Shown: piece by piece, positions 1 through 11,210 of the stretch | Position numbering within the stretch: the stretch's first letter is position 1 | Layout of the letters: the number at the start of each line of letters is the position of its first letter | DNA from: Acanthococcus lagerstroemiae | Lineage: Eukaryota; Arthropoda; Insecta; Hemiptera; Eriococcidae | Direction of reading: 5' to 3' | Length of the DNA stretch: 64,000 bases | NCBI GenBank assembly: GCA_031841125.1 | Contig: CM063109.1 | Coordinates: 64,920,914 to 64,984,913, forward strand | Notes under the pieces: generated by a model | The model's database searches: none | Told to the model about the DNA's origin: nothing | Seen by the model: only the letters and a program-made list of their open reading frames with translations | Made by a program: the position numbers and the translations under genes

Positions 1-2526
1 CTTAAAGCTTTGTTTGTGAAAATGTTCTTCTTGAGGATGTCATTGGTGATATCTTTCAGAAACTGAATGCATATAACATCGTTTGAACTCCTGAAAACAT
101 AACAGGAATTTATATGGTAGAGGTTAAGTACATACCAAGAAAATGTGTTTGTATAGGTCACCTACATATTAGGTACAAAACCTTTTTTATAAAAGAGGAA
201 AATGTCTTGTATTGCACTACGTGCACACTCTGTACCTATATGGTTGGTAAGTATACATTTTATTATCCAATAAGAGCTGATATCTGCGTGTGTATGTAGG
301 TATGTATAACAGGGTATCATACTTGTAATTTAGGGTCTGCGACGTGCTGGGAATTGATTTTAATAATTTCGTATCACTGATGGGTAGTTTCTTTGAGGAC
401 TGAAGTTTATTCGACGAATTTTGTGGAGTTGAACCTCTGCTGTCACTGCTTAATATACATTCGCCTTCGTTATATGCTGAATCTTCGCTGGATTCTTCCT
501 GTAAGTACGCATGCGATTGCATTATACTAGACTTAATTGAATATACCCGATATATAGGTATAGGTAAGGTATCTACTTGTATGTACTATATGCATATATT
601 GTGTGTGCAACTTGAATCGTAGGGGACAAAACTTACCGAATAGCTGTTTTCCATTGTTGAAAATGAAGATCGTTTTGGGTTTTTTCTTTCTGTCGTTTCG
701 AATATAGTATTGCTTAAAATTGTATTCTGTTGATCATCTCCATTTGCCTGTCATAATAATTGGTTGTATTTTTTAGCATCTACATAGATTATCAACAACA
801 CTTTTCTTTCCTAATTATTTTGCGTTACATCTGTAGTAATTGATCCGCCATTTTGTTTGCAGAAAATTATTTCAAAAATCTGTCATTTCAAGAACTTAAC
901 TTTTTCTAAGTACATTTTTATTGAAGTTTTGAAGTTTACATTCCAGATATGCGCTAGAATCATATCGTTTAGCTAAAATTATTTATCAATTCTCATTCAT
1001 ACACTATACATATACCTATCTGTTGAAACACCAATTTTGCAAATTGCAAAATGGAAAAAATTCAAAGCATTATTCTACCAGTTGATTTTGCTATGTTTCT
1101 ACGAGACATTTAAGCGTCCATTTTTACAGAAACCAAAAGTGCGACCAAAAGTTGAAAAAATGGAGTTCATCTAGAGCAATATATGGAAGAAAGTATCGTA
1201 GGTAGTTTAATTGCGAACAAAGTGGCGCACGTGTCCGTACTTATAACTATATATGGAGCCCTAACATCAAGCGAGTTTATCAATTTACTTGAGGTGCCTC
1301 AGATTTTTCTGAAATTTTCAGTACAACTTTCTTTTTCCGTGGAGGATGGTAAACTCGTAGACTGCGCAGCTTAGATTGAACATTGCTCTTTAGTATCGTG
1401 GGATTGAACGGTTTCTGTGGTACAGCAAATGATTTGTCGACATGCTTTAGTTCATCCTGGGCAAACGAATAAAGTTGGCTAATATGTAATAAAACTAAAA
1501 ATTCAGTCGAAAATCTGAAGGGGAAATAGGAAAACTATATATTTTTCAACGTCTCTCTGTACCTATAATGAAAATCGCATAGCTTTCAAATCCAGTGCTT
1601 TTGTTTCTTATAAGTATGAAGCTCAAGAGATTATACGGGCAAGTTATACCAGGACCGTAAAACTACCCCGGGTCTCTATGTATTTAGAATTACAGAGGCG
1701 TTTCATATGCAACGACTAATTCAGACCCAGGACTATTGAAGAAAAAAAAAATGAAAACTTGTCGAAAACAGACATTCTATGACGCACCTTCACAGCAGAA
1801 CAGCCCTTGGAATGATATTTGGGTTTTGCTTAAATTCATCAGTAATTTAGGGAAATAGAAAGCCTTCTCCTCCACGATGACGATAATGGCTGTGTAGGTC
1901 TCTCTGTACAGTCGCCCACGAAAATACCGAGACAGATTTATTCGTTGAAAAGACATTTCCTTTTCGATCGAATAACCACAACGATGTATTTACACACGAT
2001 AGTAGGTACCTATACGTCATTTCTAAATTCTTTGAGCAAATAATAACTTGTCTACTACTACACTTTGGAAAGGGTTGAGTGAACAATACACGCACGTCTA
2101 CTACGGAATTTTTAATGCACGCCACTTCAGAGTTGGAATGCGAGGTCTGTACAACCCGTCAAAAATGAACCTGAAATATTTAAGAAGTGGCTTGACCATT
2201 TTATATAAGCCGTGCGTGTTTGTAATAATCAAGAGGTTCAACCGTAAAATATTCATGAGACCTGTTCGAGTTAACGTCGATTTTTATTGACCTCGTTTTT
2301 CTTCGACACATGCTGTATGAATCGCAGAATGCTGCTGCGTAAAAGGTAAGCCAACAATTCGGGAAAACATCGGCTACCCACCTACACCTACTTGGTTTTT
2401 TTCCCCTTGTCACTTACCTTACAATGATGTTGATAGTAATACTGACAAATCACCGGTCCACGATTCGGTCTCCGTATCGAATCTTGTGCTTGCAGCTGTT
2501 TCACGTTTTCTTGATTCAAGATTTTT
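1..2526 (-). CDS. SPATA7-like gene, partial, four candidate exons
   Basis: Four minus-strand exons join in one frame: 2418-2526 (least certain), 637-747, 323-498 and 1-90, which runs off the left edge. Each has a GT donor and AG acceptor, and the phases agree at every junction (37 codons; 58 codons plus 2 bases; then 1 base completing a Lys codon). The last piece contains IQFLKDITNDILKKNIF followed by TNKAL. This matches the conserved SPATA7 block around FIEDVTDEILKLGLFSN. The upstream exons are Ser/Thr/Asn-rich and look disordered, as in SPATA7. In vertebrates SPATA7 acts at the photoreceptor connecting cilium and in sperm; that role is inferred here. The 2418-2526 exon has two open frames, and I prefer the one in phase with 637-747. 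I found no first exon or start codon. Another protein sharing this short motif is possible. Confidence 0.55.
748..2417. other. Putative intron of the SPATA7-like gene, nothing recognised
   Basis: This is AT-rich sequence with many TAGGTACCTAC-like words and scattered short chance reading frames. I saw no transposon protein, long inverted repeat or convincing exon. A further exon could have been missed. Confidence 0.4.
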
Positions 2527-3822
2527 CTAGTGTAAAATGACATTTTCATGAAAGCCTTTTTAGTAAAATACTATGAGTAGCTCCAACAGATATGTGAAAA
2601 CAGTTTAAAAGTTTATTCATGTTCCTCAATGCAGGAACTTGAAAGTTATGAAAAGTGCATACACTCGATGATTATCATCGATATGCACCTATAATTTATT
2701 AATTGTTTTATAAGCTGTTGCACACAAGCAAGATATAGTTGATGTCAACCCTAATGCATACTTATGTGTGATTGTTTAGAGGGTAAAAAATGTATTTTAT
2801 CGAAAAGTTTATAGAATTAAGCCACTCCTCGTACTAGCGAACATGCAACAACAATAGCTTCCATCAATCAACTGTAATACCTAACTATAATAGCCTATGT
2901 ACAGATTTCAAAACTAATAACATTGAAACGGAACAACAATTAAACATTTTTCCGTTCTATCTTTCCACGCATCAGTTTAAGAGCGGAGACTATACCTGCA
3001 TATTTTAATCGCAATTTTTATAATTAGCTAGAAAGCCCGCTCTTTTTTGTTTCTTCAAAATATTTTATAGTGTTTTCAGGGCGTAATAATCGAAAAACAT
3101 ATATTTTCCTAGAATTAGGTCATTTCAGGAGGGCGATAATAACGTTTGAATATACCTACATGCTTCGAAAAGTAAAATAATAATCAATACAGCTGTCTCT
3201 GTTTCTGAACTATTGATTAAAATTCATGCTCCTCAATTAATATATACGTTAACTAAATATTAAAATGGGTTGGTAATTCTTATTCTGGTGCAATAGAAAT
3301 GGGAGAGGGTCCTGGACTTAGATACGATGACTTATCAGATAGGACAGCTTTTTAGTGAGTTGTATGCGTGAGATGTAACTTTTTTTATTTTATTCTTTTT
3401 TAGTAAACCCTCTAAAACATCAACTTTCACACAAGTTTCATGCTGCTATGCTATGTAAAGTAATGATTGACGACTTATGAAACCAACAGAAAATTATTAG
3501 TTGTTGGTATTGCTTATATCTCTCAGAACTTGATAATGTAACCAATAAATCCATCGGCACGGAAAATTTCAAATTCTACCTAAAGTCATCTAAGTACATC
3601 ATATGAGTTTGTAAGTTTCTTACTGGTGAAAAGCTGATGTCGGCCTGTTAAACCGCCACTGATTATTAACTTTCATCTGCAGTATCTTTGGCGGCGATGT
3701 ATCCACGCACGGTTTCGCATGCAGTATTTTCCGATAATGATGGCACATGTTGAAATAAACCGTATGTTTATTTTCCATGTTCCGATATATCACTAAAATC
3801 GATTAATCTGGTTTTAACATTG

Positions 3823-3830
3823 TATAAAAA
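3823..3830 (+). promoter_or_regulatory. TATA box candidate ahead of a small ORF
   Basis: TATAAAAA lies 46 bases before an ATG. A start site about 30 bases downstream would give a very short leader. In AT-rich DNA such a match alone is weak; the call rests on its spacing to the ORF at 3869 and the poly(A) signal at 4188. Confidence 0.3.
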
Positions 3831-3868
3831 TAAGGTGCTAAACGCAACTGTTAGCTCTGTTGAATTGA

Positions 3869-4039
3869 ATGCAGTTCAATATCAACCTGCTTCCACATTC
3901 ACACATTACGAGCGATTCGAAATTCACTCCTTACGAACCTGAATCCCCAATAGCCTGGGAAACATATTACATGAAATATTTCACTTACTCTCGCGAGCCT
4001 ACGCCAACGAAATACATAACCACGGAAATGCAAAAGTGA
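3869..4039 (+). CDS. Small uncharacterised ORF, 56 aa, possibly an intronless gene
   Basis: A complete frame starts MQFNINLLPHSH and ends with TGA at 4037-4039. It is rich in Tyr, Thr, Pro and Glu, with a WETYYMKYFTYSREPTPTKY core. I see no signal peptide, membrane segment or known domain. It sits between the SPATA7-like gene and the 3' end of the GGT gene. A TATA box lies upstream (3823-3830) and AATAAA lies 149 bases downstream (4188-4193), so promoter, ORF and poly(A) signal are in a plausible order for a tiny gene. The composition looks more protein-like than the many chance frames nearby. I do not recognise a family. It may equally be an exon of a larger plus-strand gene or a chance ORF. 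Confidence 0.35.
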   Translation: MQFNINLLPHSHITSDSKFTPYEPESPIAWETYYMKYFTYSREPTPTKYITTEMQK

Positions 4040-4187
4040 AAACCTCGGGAAAACGACCAGCAGAGTGTAAAAGAACTAATAACATTAACAGGAGGGTGAA
4101 ATATATAGCTTATAATACCTAACAAACACAACAGGTGTAACTATTGTCCATTCCCTCCACAAGGCCACCCTAACATTAGCATTTATT

Positions 4188-4193
4188 AATAAA
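4188..4193 (+). terminator. AATAAA poly(A) signal candidate for the small ORF
   Basis: A canonical hexamer 149 bases after the TGA of the 56-codon ORF. It is meaningful only if that ORF is a gene. Confidence 0.25.
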
Positions 4194-4421
4194 AGTTACC
4201 ATGGATACCTTCAATAAACAAAACAGATTTTAAAATTTGGAAGCGCGCTTTCTGATGTGTCATTCCATGGATTTTCTTTGGAATTAATTTCGAAAGTATT
4301 GGTTGAGAACAGTCGTGTGATCCTTTCACTTCCTTTACCTAATTAATAACTATACTAGTCAACTTTAGGGACTGATTTGAAGAATTTGAAAACTAATTCA
4401 TTTCAGTAATAAATACGAAAG

Positions 4422-4427
4422 TTTATT
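4422..4427 (-). terminator. AATAAA poly(A) signal candidate of the GGT7-like gene
   Basis: AATAAA on the minus strand about 115 bases past the GGT stop codon (4542-4544), giving a short 3' UTR. Confidence 0.5.
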
Positions 4428-4541
4428 GGAATAAAAATAATGAATACAAAAATAGTACAAAAAAAAAAGTCAACAAATAATATCATTTCAACATTGTAAA
4501 TTATTACTGCTAATTGGATTATCACTATAAAAATATCAGGA

Positions 4542-7500
4542 CTAAAATGTCACACCGAGTCCTAAACCTCTGGAATCAGCATGAGCTGTCATAGTGTCAT
4601 TTACTTTTTGAATCACATTTATACTCGGATACACAGGCGCGGCTTCCTCAAACACGAAATCTTCATTCTTCAATATGGAACTATCGTTTAATGATAAATG
4701 GTGATTAGGATCTTCAGTTTGGAGATATGGCGTGAGGATGCGTACACGCGGAGCTTCGATACTATCACCAATATCCGCAGTCGAATTTCTCAATAGATAT
4801 ATTAGAGCTTGCGCGACATCCCGAACATCTCCACCGCCTGTCAGAAAGATAAGAATATCAGCAAAATTATTTACTTTGAAATATGTAATAGCTGAGTGAC
4901 TGCAGAAATGGGTATAAAGTTCCTGAGTATTCTGCATTTATAGCCAAGTATACAAGTAAATAATGCATCAATCCAAGAGACAGTTCAGATGGATTTCAAG
5001 AACATAATCGAAAGATACATAAGGCACTGGCAGCATTACCTCCCTTCCCCTCAAGTCCATGATTCAGTTTTCATTTGCCTTTCCAACCAACAATTTGGCG
5101 GAAAAAAATATAAATTATTGTCCGCTTGTTGACTGAAACAAATACCTCGCACTAAGTTACCCGTTCCCCTATCATGGAAACGTAATCACGCCACAAGGCT
5201 GTCAAATTTAACGTCTTCACTACTGTTCAGTAACCGACTGTGCATAGTAGGTTCGACTGACAGGGGTCTCGTTGGCCGAGTGGATAACGCGCTGAATTCA
5301 CTACATTTCAACCTAGGCTGGGTTTTCGGCCAGAAGAGAAGAGGGCTACAAGACAGCCCTAACAGCCTCCTCGATGTCTCTGAGGTAATGCTCGAAAGGG
5401 CCGCTTCCATAGCTCGGGTTGAGAGCAAAATTATAAAAGAGGTTCGACTGATGGTAGTTCACTTCCTTTCAAGATCCCTTCAGTTCTTCGGGTCAGGTAA
5501 TCGCAATACAAGGCTGTAGACTGGGTTGTGTGATTCAAAATTGAAGGAGCGAAGCACTGATTACGAATTGAATTTTAATTTCAAAACTGTGCACTAAACA
5601 ATGGGCATTACTATTTTTTGGCTTTCATTCATAGGTCAGTGCCGGTAGAAAAGGAAGCAATTAAAATACCAAATAACAAGCCGAAAAGACAGTCTATTAG
5701 TTTGTTCTAAGTTCATATGTTAGATCACTCTTTTTGAATCTTTCAGAACATTGTTGCTTTTTCGAGTTCCTGCCAACGGGACTGAGCAGTCAAGAGCGTC
5801 TCTTCAGCTTCGATGTCTTTGTTTGTGCCTGCCTGTCCTTTTCTTTTCTCTGTTGAAGGGGCAAGAATCAATCTAAAACGTTTTTCTGTTTTTCGATTCG
5901 GCTGTATAATACGGCATTTTTTCTTCAAATAAATACATCCAGCGACAATATTAGTCACATGTCTATAACAATGTCAATTACCAATTTTCATAATTTCTGT
6001 ATTTTTTATAATTCTACCCTTACTTCTCCCTATTTTTTCGTTTCTTCGCTGTGTGTTTTGTTTTCAGTTTATTTTTCGCCATTTTCAGTTTCTGTTTGGT
6101 TATTCTGGCATTTTGGACCCAGACGAAGCATCTGAAAGGACAGAAATCATGGCCTCTATACAAGAAACCTGTCCTCTCTGCCTCCCAAGAAAAAAACCAC
6201 AGGTCTTCAGCCAGACCAATAGACGAGTCAACCAGTGAGAAAGCCAACCGTCTATTAGTCCCTTCTTTCTCAGCTAGTCACCAACTAGGATCTCAGACAG
6301 TCAGCTTAGTCAGTCATTCAGCTAGCTGTCTTTTACCTCGCTCATATTTAAAACTAGCATCCTTCGCATGGGGGAAGACCTCCCAAATCTAATATGGAGA
6401 ACTAGCCATTCAACCACACAGATAGGCAAATTGACAGTCACACTGACAGCAGGCGAGTAGAACAGGTGTCGTCGAAGCGAAGGTTGTCACGAGTTAGTCA
6501 GGGGTAAAGCTCTTCAGCTTTATTCTAATTACTGATGTAATTTGTATGGAAACCGAAAACTCGTGCCCTACAGAAGCCAAACTATTAGTAGGTTACAGTA
6601 AAATGTTAACATTTTATACTTGACAGAACAATACTGGTATTCGAATGAATGATTCATGTGTGAGCTTCATACAATAATCGCTAGTAGTCAATGCAATTTG
6701 TCATCAACAAACCTAACAGTAGTCTTCTACCGCAGACTTTCCTGCTTTCTAGAACAATAGCAGGCGTTAGAAGAGCTAGTGGACGTAGACTGCTTTTATC
6801 TTGTGTAACGTCCATTGCATTATTCATTATATAACCGGATGGAGTCAGGAACTGAGAACCCAATACTGATCCTAGACCGCTGAAAAATGAAACCAAGTTA
6901 TTAAAATAAAAATAGGTATGATTTTAGAAAATAATGGGGTGGGACATATGGCGATGTACAAATGCCAAAGTAGTCCCTGAGATTCCGCACCCCGGCCTCG
7001 GAAACTACCCTTTCGAGTATCGCATCAGTGGCCGGAGGGAATGATTTTAGAAAATAAGAAAGAAGTGTGATGATTACCTGACCATAGTAACATAAATATC
7101 GTTAATATCTGCGACTGCAATATGAGAAGCCGACGAAACTGACCAGTTTCTAGCAGTATCTAGAATAGTAACACGTATTAATAGCAAGAATAAAGAAGAA
7201 ATCAATGGGTTTAGTAATACAGTGGAACTAATTTGAAGTTTTTCGAGTATTTCACGAAATATCTGGGAGCCAAAATTTACCTGCAAACGCATTAACAGCA
7301 GATACTAAAGGTGACAGCGTTTCATTAACGCGTTTGAGATTTTCTAAAAGAAGCGGTCCACCCGAACCGTGACTAGGAACAATAATATCGTACTGCAAAA
7401 ATGAGCCCTTCACAGTCGTACTTCTGACTGCTTTGTACTCGATGACTTCAGCGGTATCTTCTTCGTAGTGCCCAAAGTTAGCTTCGAATTGTTTTAAATC

Positions 7501-8971
7501 AGCTAGTAACATCGACTTGTTCGTGTAAAATTCTGAAATTTAAAAAAATTAGTTCACACAACATTAATGAAATTTGATTTTGAGGAATAATTTTCTACAT
7601 TCCGCTCCATTGTATGAACAAATCGTACCAGAAAACATTTACATCAGCGAAAGATCAGAATGCTAGATGACATGCAGCAGTGTAAGATTCCGAAAAGAAC
7701 CCCATAACCTTGCAGAATGACAGAAACGCTTCCATTACTCTTGGAAAAAAGCACAGATTTGATATTTACACAGAATTAACACCAGAAACCAAATACATGT
7801 CAGTGTAATTACCCATGGGATTAGAGGTAGCTAGAAAGGATAACGTATTAGCCAAGTTTAAATTTGTGATAACGGTATCCACTTGCGAGTTATCCAGTAA
7901 CTCGAATAAATCTTGGTTATACGAACTATACGGCTGGTCGTCATCGTGGTATAAATAATATTTAGAGTCTTTAAACCCGTGTGTGACTGGAAATCCATTT
8001 CTGTAATTGTACAGCGATATAACAGACAAATCCCGAGGCGACATCAAATGTCTTAATATTACTTGCGTACGAACTTACCGAGCCATATATTCAGCCGGAG
8101 CTACCACCTGTTCCCAGGATAAAACGCCGTGTAATTGATGGGCCAAGAACATACCAGCAACGAAACCCGGGATTCCGGCAACACTTCCATTTCCGTGCCT
8201 GGTCACTCGAAAATCAATGGTATCCAAAACTTTGCGTTCCCGTTGATCATAAATCAGCATGTAACCACCACTGTCAAAATATTCCAAATGTCAGTACTGT
8301 ATGAAGTAATTATTACTCGCCAGAATATCTTTCACCATTCTTTTTGAATGGTCAGAAGGTAGATGGGAGAAATTCATTTCATTTCGATCAAAACATGCGA
8401 AGAAATGAACATTAACACACGTAATGAGAAAATTAGTCAACTTGCAAATTATAATAAGTAATTCTACAGACCTTCCGATTCCGGTGAGATGAGGGTCAAC
8501 CACCCCCATGCAGAAGGCAACAGCCACGGCTGCGTCCACTGAATTTCCTCCTCGCTGGAGAATTGCAACACCGATTTGAGAACACAGCTGACAGTCGCTG
8601 ACCACACTTCCATGTCGCTGGATCTAAACAGATAAATTTCCATAAAACTAGAAGCATTCACAGTACACCAGGTAAGTTCTGATCAAACAATATAATACCT
8701 CTGAAGTACCGTAGTATAGCTGTACACCCAACGCGATAGTCACAGTCACCGAGAAACCAAAGAAAAATGCGACTATTAGTCTAAGAGTACCAGTATCGAT
8801 TACATTGGCATACAGCGGAGTTGACTCGCTTCTGTCTTGGTCGACAGAATCATCTGCAACATTGGAAGCTCGTAAACATCATCACCATAGAAGAACGAGA
8901 AAGTGAGATGAGTTGGCTGCTCCGTGATACTTACGAGAACCATTTATAGGCACCTCTGAAACATCGCGCAT
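4542..8971 (-). CDS. GGT7: Gamma-glutamyltransferase, GGT7-like, complete, nine exons
   Basis: Exons on the minus strand are 8935-8971 (ATG), 8699-8853, 8472-8623, 8079-8270, 7813-8000, 7281-7532, 7078-7159, 6713-6879 and 4542-4837, all GT-AG and in phase (1521 bp, 506 aa). Residues 37-59 form one membrane segment after a short cytoplasmic tail, as in type II GGTs. The family motif ILQRGGNSVDAA is at 85-96, the IDFR arginine at 136, and LTPSG followed by the NN asparagines at 364-373. The nucleophile site reads SSASHIAV, so Ser335 stands where GGTs have Thr. The loop serines of PLSS are Ala-Leu (388-389). The GG pair is kept (409-411). About 60 residues usually found before the nucleophile are missing. 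GGTs transfer or hydrolyse gamma-glutamyl groups of glutathione outside the cell; activity here is doubtful. Confidence 0.93.
4838..6712. other. Last intron of the GGT7-like gene
   Basis: This is the longest intron of the gene. It holds a SINE with target duplication at 5261-5439. The rest (5452-6712) has only short frames on both strands and a patch of CAGTCAGT-like short repeats near 6230-6330. Confidence 0.7.
5261..5439 (+). repeat. tRNA-derived SINE, copy with internal deletion
   Basis: The head CTCGTTGGCCGAGTGGATAA is a tRNA-like A box. The body (AGAAGAGGGCTA, ACAGCCCTAACAGCCTCC, CTCGGGTTGAGAG) matches copies at 32435 and 63083. The B-box segment present in those copies is deleted here. 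A perfect 12-bp duplication, AGGTTCGACTGA, flanks it at 5249-5260 and 5440-5451, marking a genuine retroposition in the GGT intron. Confidence 0.85.
6935..7040 (-). mobile_element. ~106-bp mini-retroposon matching a LINE 3' tail
   Basis: Reading on the minus strand, it begins TCCCTCCGGCC and ends GCCATATGTCCCACCCC. Perfect 17-bp direct repeats ATGATTTTAGAAAATAA flank it (6918-6934 and 7041-7057). The same unit occurs at 20825, 33675, 51962 and 58550; the last two continue into longer LINE sequence. It has no poly(A) tail. It lies in an intron of the GGT7-like gene. Confidence 0.85.
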
Positions 8972-9787
8972 GTTTTCGGTTCACACCGAAGGGCCTGGCA
9001 CTGATTAGAATCTCATATCGAAGATACTCAAAGCAGAAACTCGAACTAGCGGTCGGAATCAGCTACTTAGAACATGAGATTCACAATTAACGATAAAATA
9101 ATGAACATCTCTTGCTCTAGATTCCGATTTTGTCGTGTTTTCATAATATCAAAGTTATCATTCAAGATTCAAATCCATTCAAAGATTATCACTGATCAGT
9201 CAGTGAGCTATCAAAATACAAGAATTTTTTCATATAGGTACTTGAAAAGCACGTAGGAGCGCTAATGTGCATTTCCTAATGAAAGGTTGAGTCTGGATTC
9301 TGGCGTTCTGAGTTGAGTGATCACAAAGGTGATCACAGACGGAACTTGCGATTAAAAATTCAATATTAAGAGAAGGGTATTTCATTTTAGCATCTCAATT
9401 CTTATTCGAAAATGCATTTTTAACGGACTGGCAGATTTTTTTTTTTTTAAACTAGCACAAAATCTTGCAGAATTTGAAAACCCGAAAGCAGAATTCAGTT
9501 TTCACTTTTGGCAACACTTCGTTCGTAGCCATCTGATCCATGCCTTGGAGGTCGTGCATCGTGCGTTCATTCCTGTTCGTTCAGGTTCAGCACGGTTCAA
9601 CACCTCTTGACCTCTGACCACTCTGATATGAAGCTGAAATCACGTGTCTGCTCTACAGCTCTAGACTGGTAACCGGTGTTCTTAAGATAGACCTTATGTA
9701 TGAGATTGTTTTAGACATAAACATCATCAGAGGCTTGTTCTTTATTCTTTTAAGTTTTAATAAAAGTTCTTTATGAAATATCATGAT
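8972..9787. other. Upstream region of the GGT7-like gene
   Basis: Presumed promoter and 5' UTR of the minus-strand GGT gene. It includes a T run near 9430-9443 and a patch with repeated GTTCAGG/GGTTCA words near 9560-9610. I see no clear TATA box or initiator and no coding sequence. Confidence 0.4.
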
Positions 9788-10320
9788 CAGGGGTATAGTC
9801 AGTGGTCACTGGCTTAAGTTTAACTGATGGCTTTTAAAAGCTGCTGGTTGACTTGGCATATGGCTTGAAACTAATTTCTGGCTTCAAATACGGCGTAATG
9901 CTGTTTGGCTCATCGCTCAATATTTGCACAGGGGTTGACTTCAATCACACGTTATAAAGCTTGCAATTTCCCACCATTTTGATAACTGTTAAGATAAATT
10001 TGTAGAATCATTGTAAATTCAAAATTTTAAGTTCCGAGGAAACAATGGACTCAATGTACTACACACTGATTTTCGAGGGACTGATCCTGGTTCAGGAAGA
10101 GTAGACTTTTTATGAATTCATTTACAAATTATTTTTATTTACTTTTGGCATTAGCTGAATTGGATAGTTCAAGCCACAAAATCTAACTTATGGCTGACAT
10201 ATGGGCAGAAAGCAAACTCACAGAATTCGTCTGACTGGCTTTGGCTTCATGAATAACGACCAAAATTGTGACTTAAGATTTAGCTTAAACCATTAGTGGC
10301 TTTTGAGCTTAACATCCCTG
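9788..10320. mobile_element. hAT-type non-autonomous element
   Basis: The ends are CAGGGGTATAGTC and, at the right, AACATCCCTG, forming an imperfect CAGGG-type inverted repeat. Flanks are ATCATGAT (9780-9787) and TTCATGAT (10321-10328), an 8-bp target duplication with one mismatch, as expected for hAT. The interior has many repeated TGGCTT words and no transposase frame. Confidence 0.65.
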
Positions 10321-10630
10321 TTCATGATCAGATGTTATCATGAAAATCATTATTCTTTTGATAATGATGATGTTCATCTCTCAGTCATTCTTTTTTAAAA
10401 ATTAAAATTAAAGCAAACTGAAAAAGAAATTGCATACCTACATATTCTTAGAATCCTTACAGGTACCACAAATATTTTATAAATTCAATCCAGTTTCCCG
10501 AAAATATCCCCTGTACTAAGAAATTTACCTTGCAATTAGGCGGACCTGAACAATATTGATTCATTAAAACCCATCCGGTTATTTTATTATCGAGATTACA
10601 GAAGTCTTCCAGGGCTCTAAATCTTGTTAG

Positions 10631-10836
10631 ACTCGGTGGATCATGACAAAAGATACCTACTTTTGGCTCCTTTTAAACAATATTATGTATATATGGGCGA
10701 ATGGGTGATGGATTTAATACCTTTTAGAAGGGTAGATATAGTACTCTCTAATCAACTAAAATTCGAAAAAGGGGGAAAAACTGAAGACCCAAGGGTTAAA
10801 AAAAAGGTCCGCTTTGATACGGAGTTATCCATTTGA
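10631..10836 (+). CDS. Possible terminal exon of an unknown gene, RVxF-like motif
   Basis: An open frame of about 69 codons follows an AG acceptor at 10629-10630 and ends TGA at 10834-10836. It has no ATG near its start, so it would be a last exon. The encoded end is lysine-rich and contains KKVRFDTEL, which fits the RVxF docking motif for protein phosphatase 1. Tyr-rich YLLLAPFKQYYVYMGEW precedes it. I found no upstream exon with certainty, and the adjacent downstream 260 bp is a transposable element. It may be a chance ORF or a relic. Confidence 0.3.
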
Positions 10837-10949
10837 ATTGCAAGTTGAAAGTTGTAATATTTTTCAAATTAGTTTTTCAATTTATTTCGTAAGTAATTAT
10901 TTTTTCCCCGAAGTGTGAACTGCAGTTATTGCACTCTTGCCGTTCAACA

Positions 10950-11210
10950 TATGGACGCTGTTCAACAAAAGGGAACCAACTAACATTTGTAAACAAAATG
11001 AGTTATTAGTATCGTTGGAAAGAGCGTAAAACGTAGAATTTTTCAAAATTGTGTCCCCGATTCAAAAATATGTGACTCACGTTGAAAAAAGCTTATCAGT
11101 AAACGCAATGCCAAATAGTTTCTACATGGCTCTTGAACTTCGAATCACGTGTTCTCAAAAAGCGGATTTTGCTAGTTGCGGTGCTCTCTTTTGCTGGACA
11201 GCGTCCATAT
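10950..11210. mobile_element. MITE, family A (copy 1)
   Basis: The ends ATATGGACGCTGTTCA and GGACAGCGTCCATAT are inverted repeats. The body is nearly the same as 39337-39586, sharing for example GAGTTATTAGTATCGTTGG. The element is non-coding; it lies upstream of the PPP1R42-like gene. Confidence 0.8.

Noticed and set aside
1847..2413. Overlapping short frames on both strands near 2 kb as SPATA7 exons
   Set aside because: No fitting splice sites or phase with the exons at 637-747 or 2418-2526.
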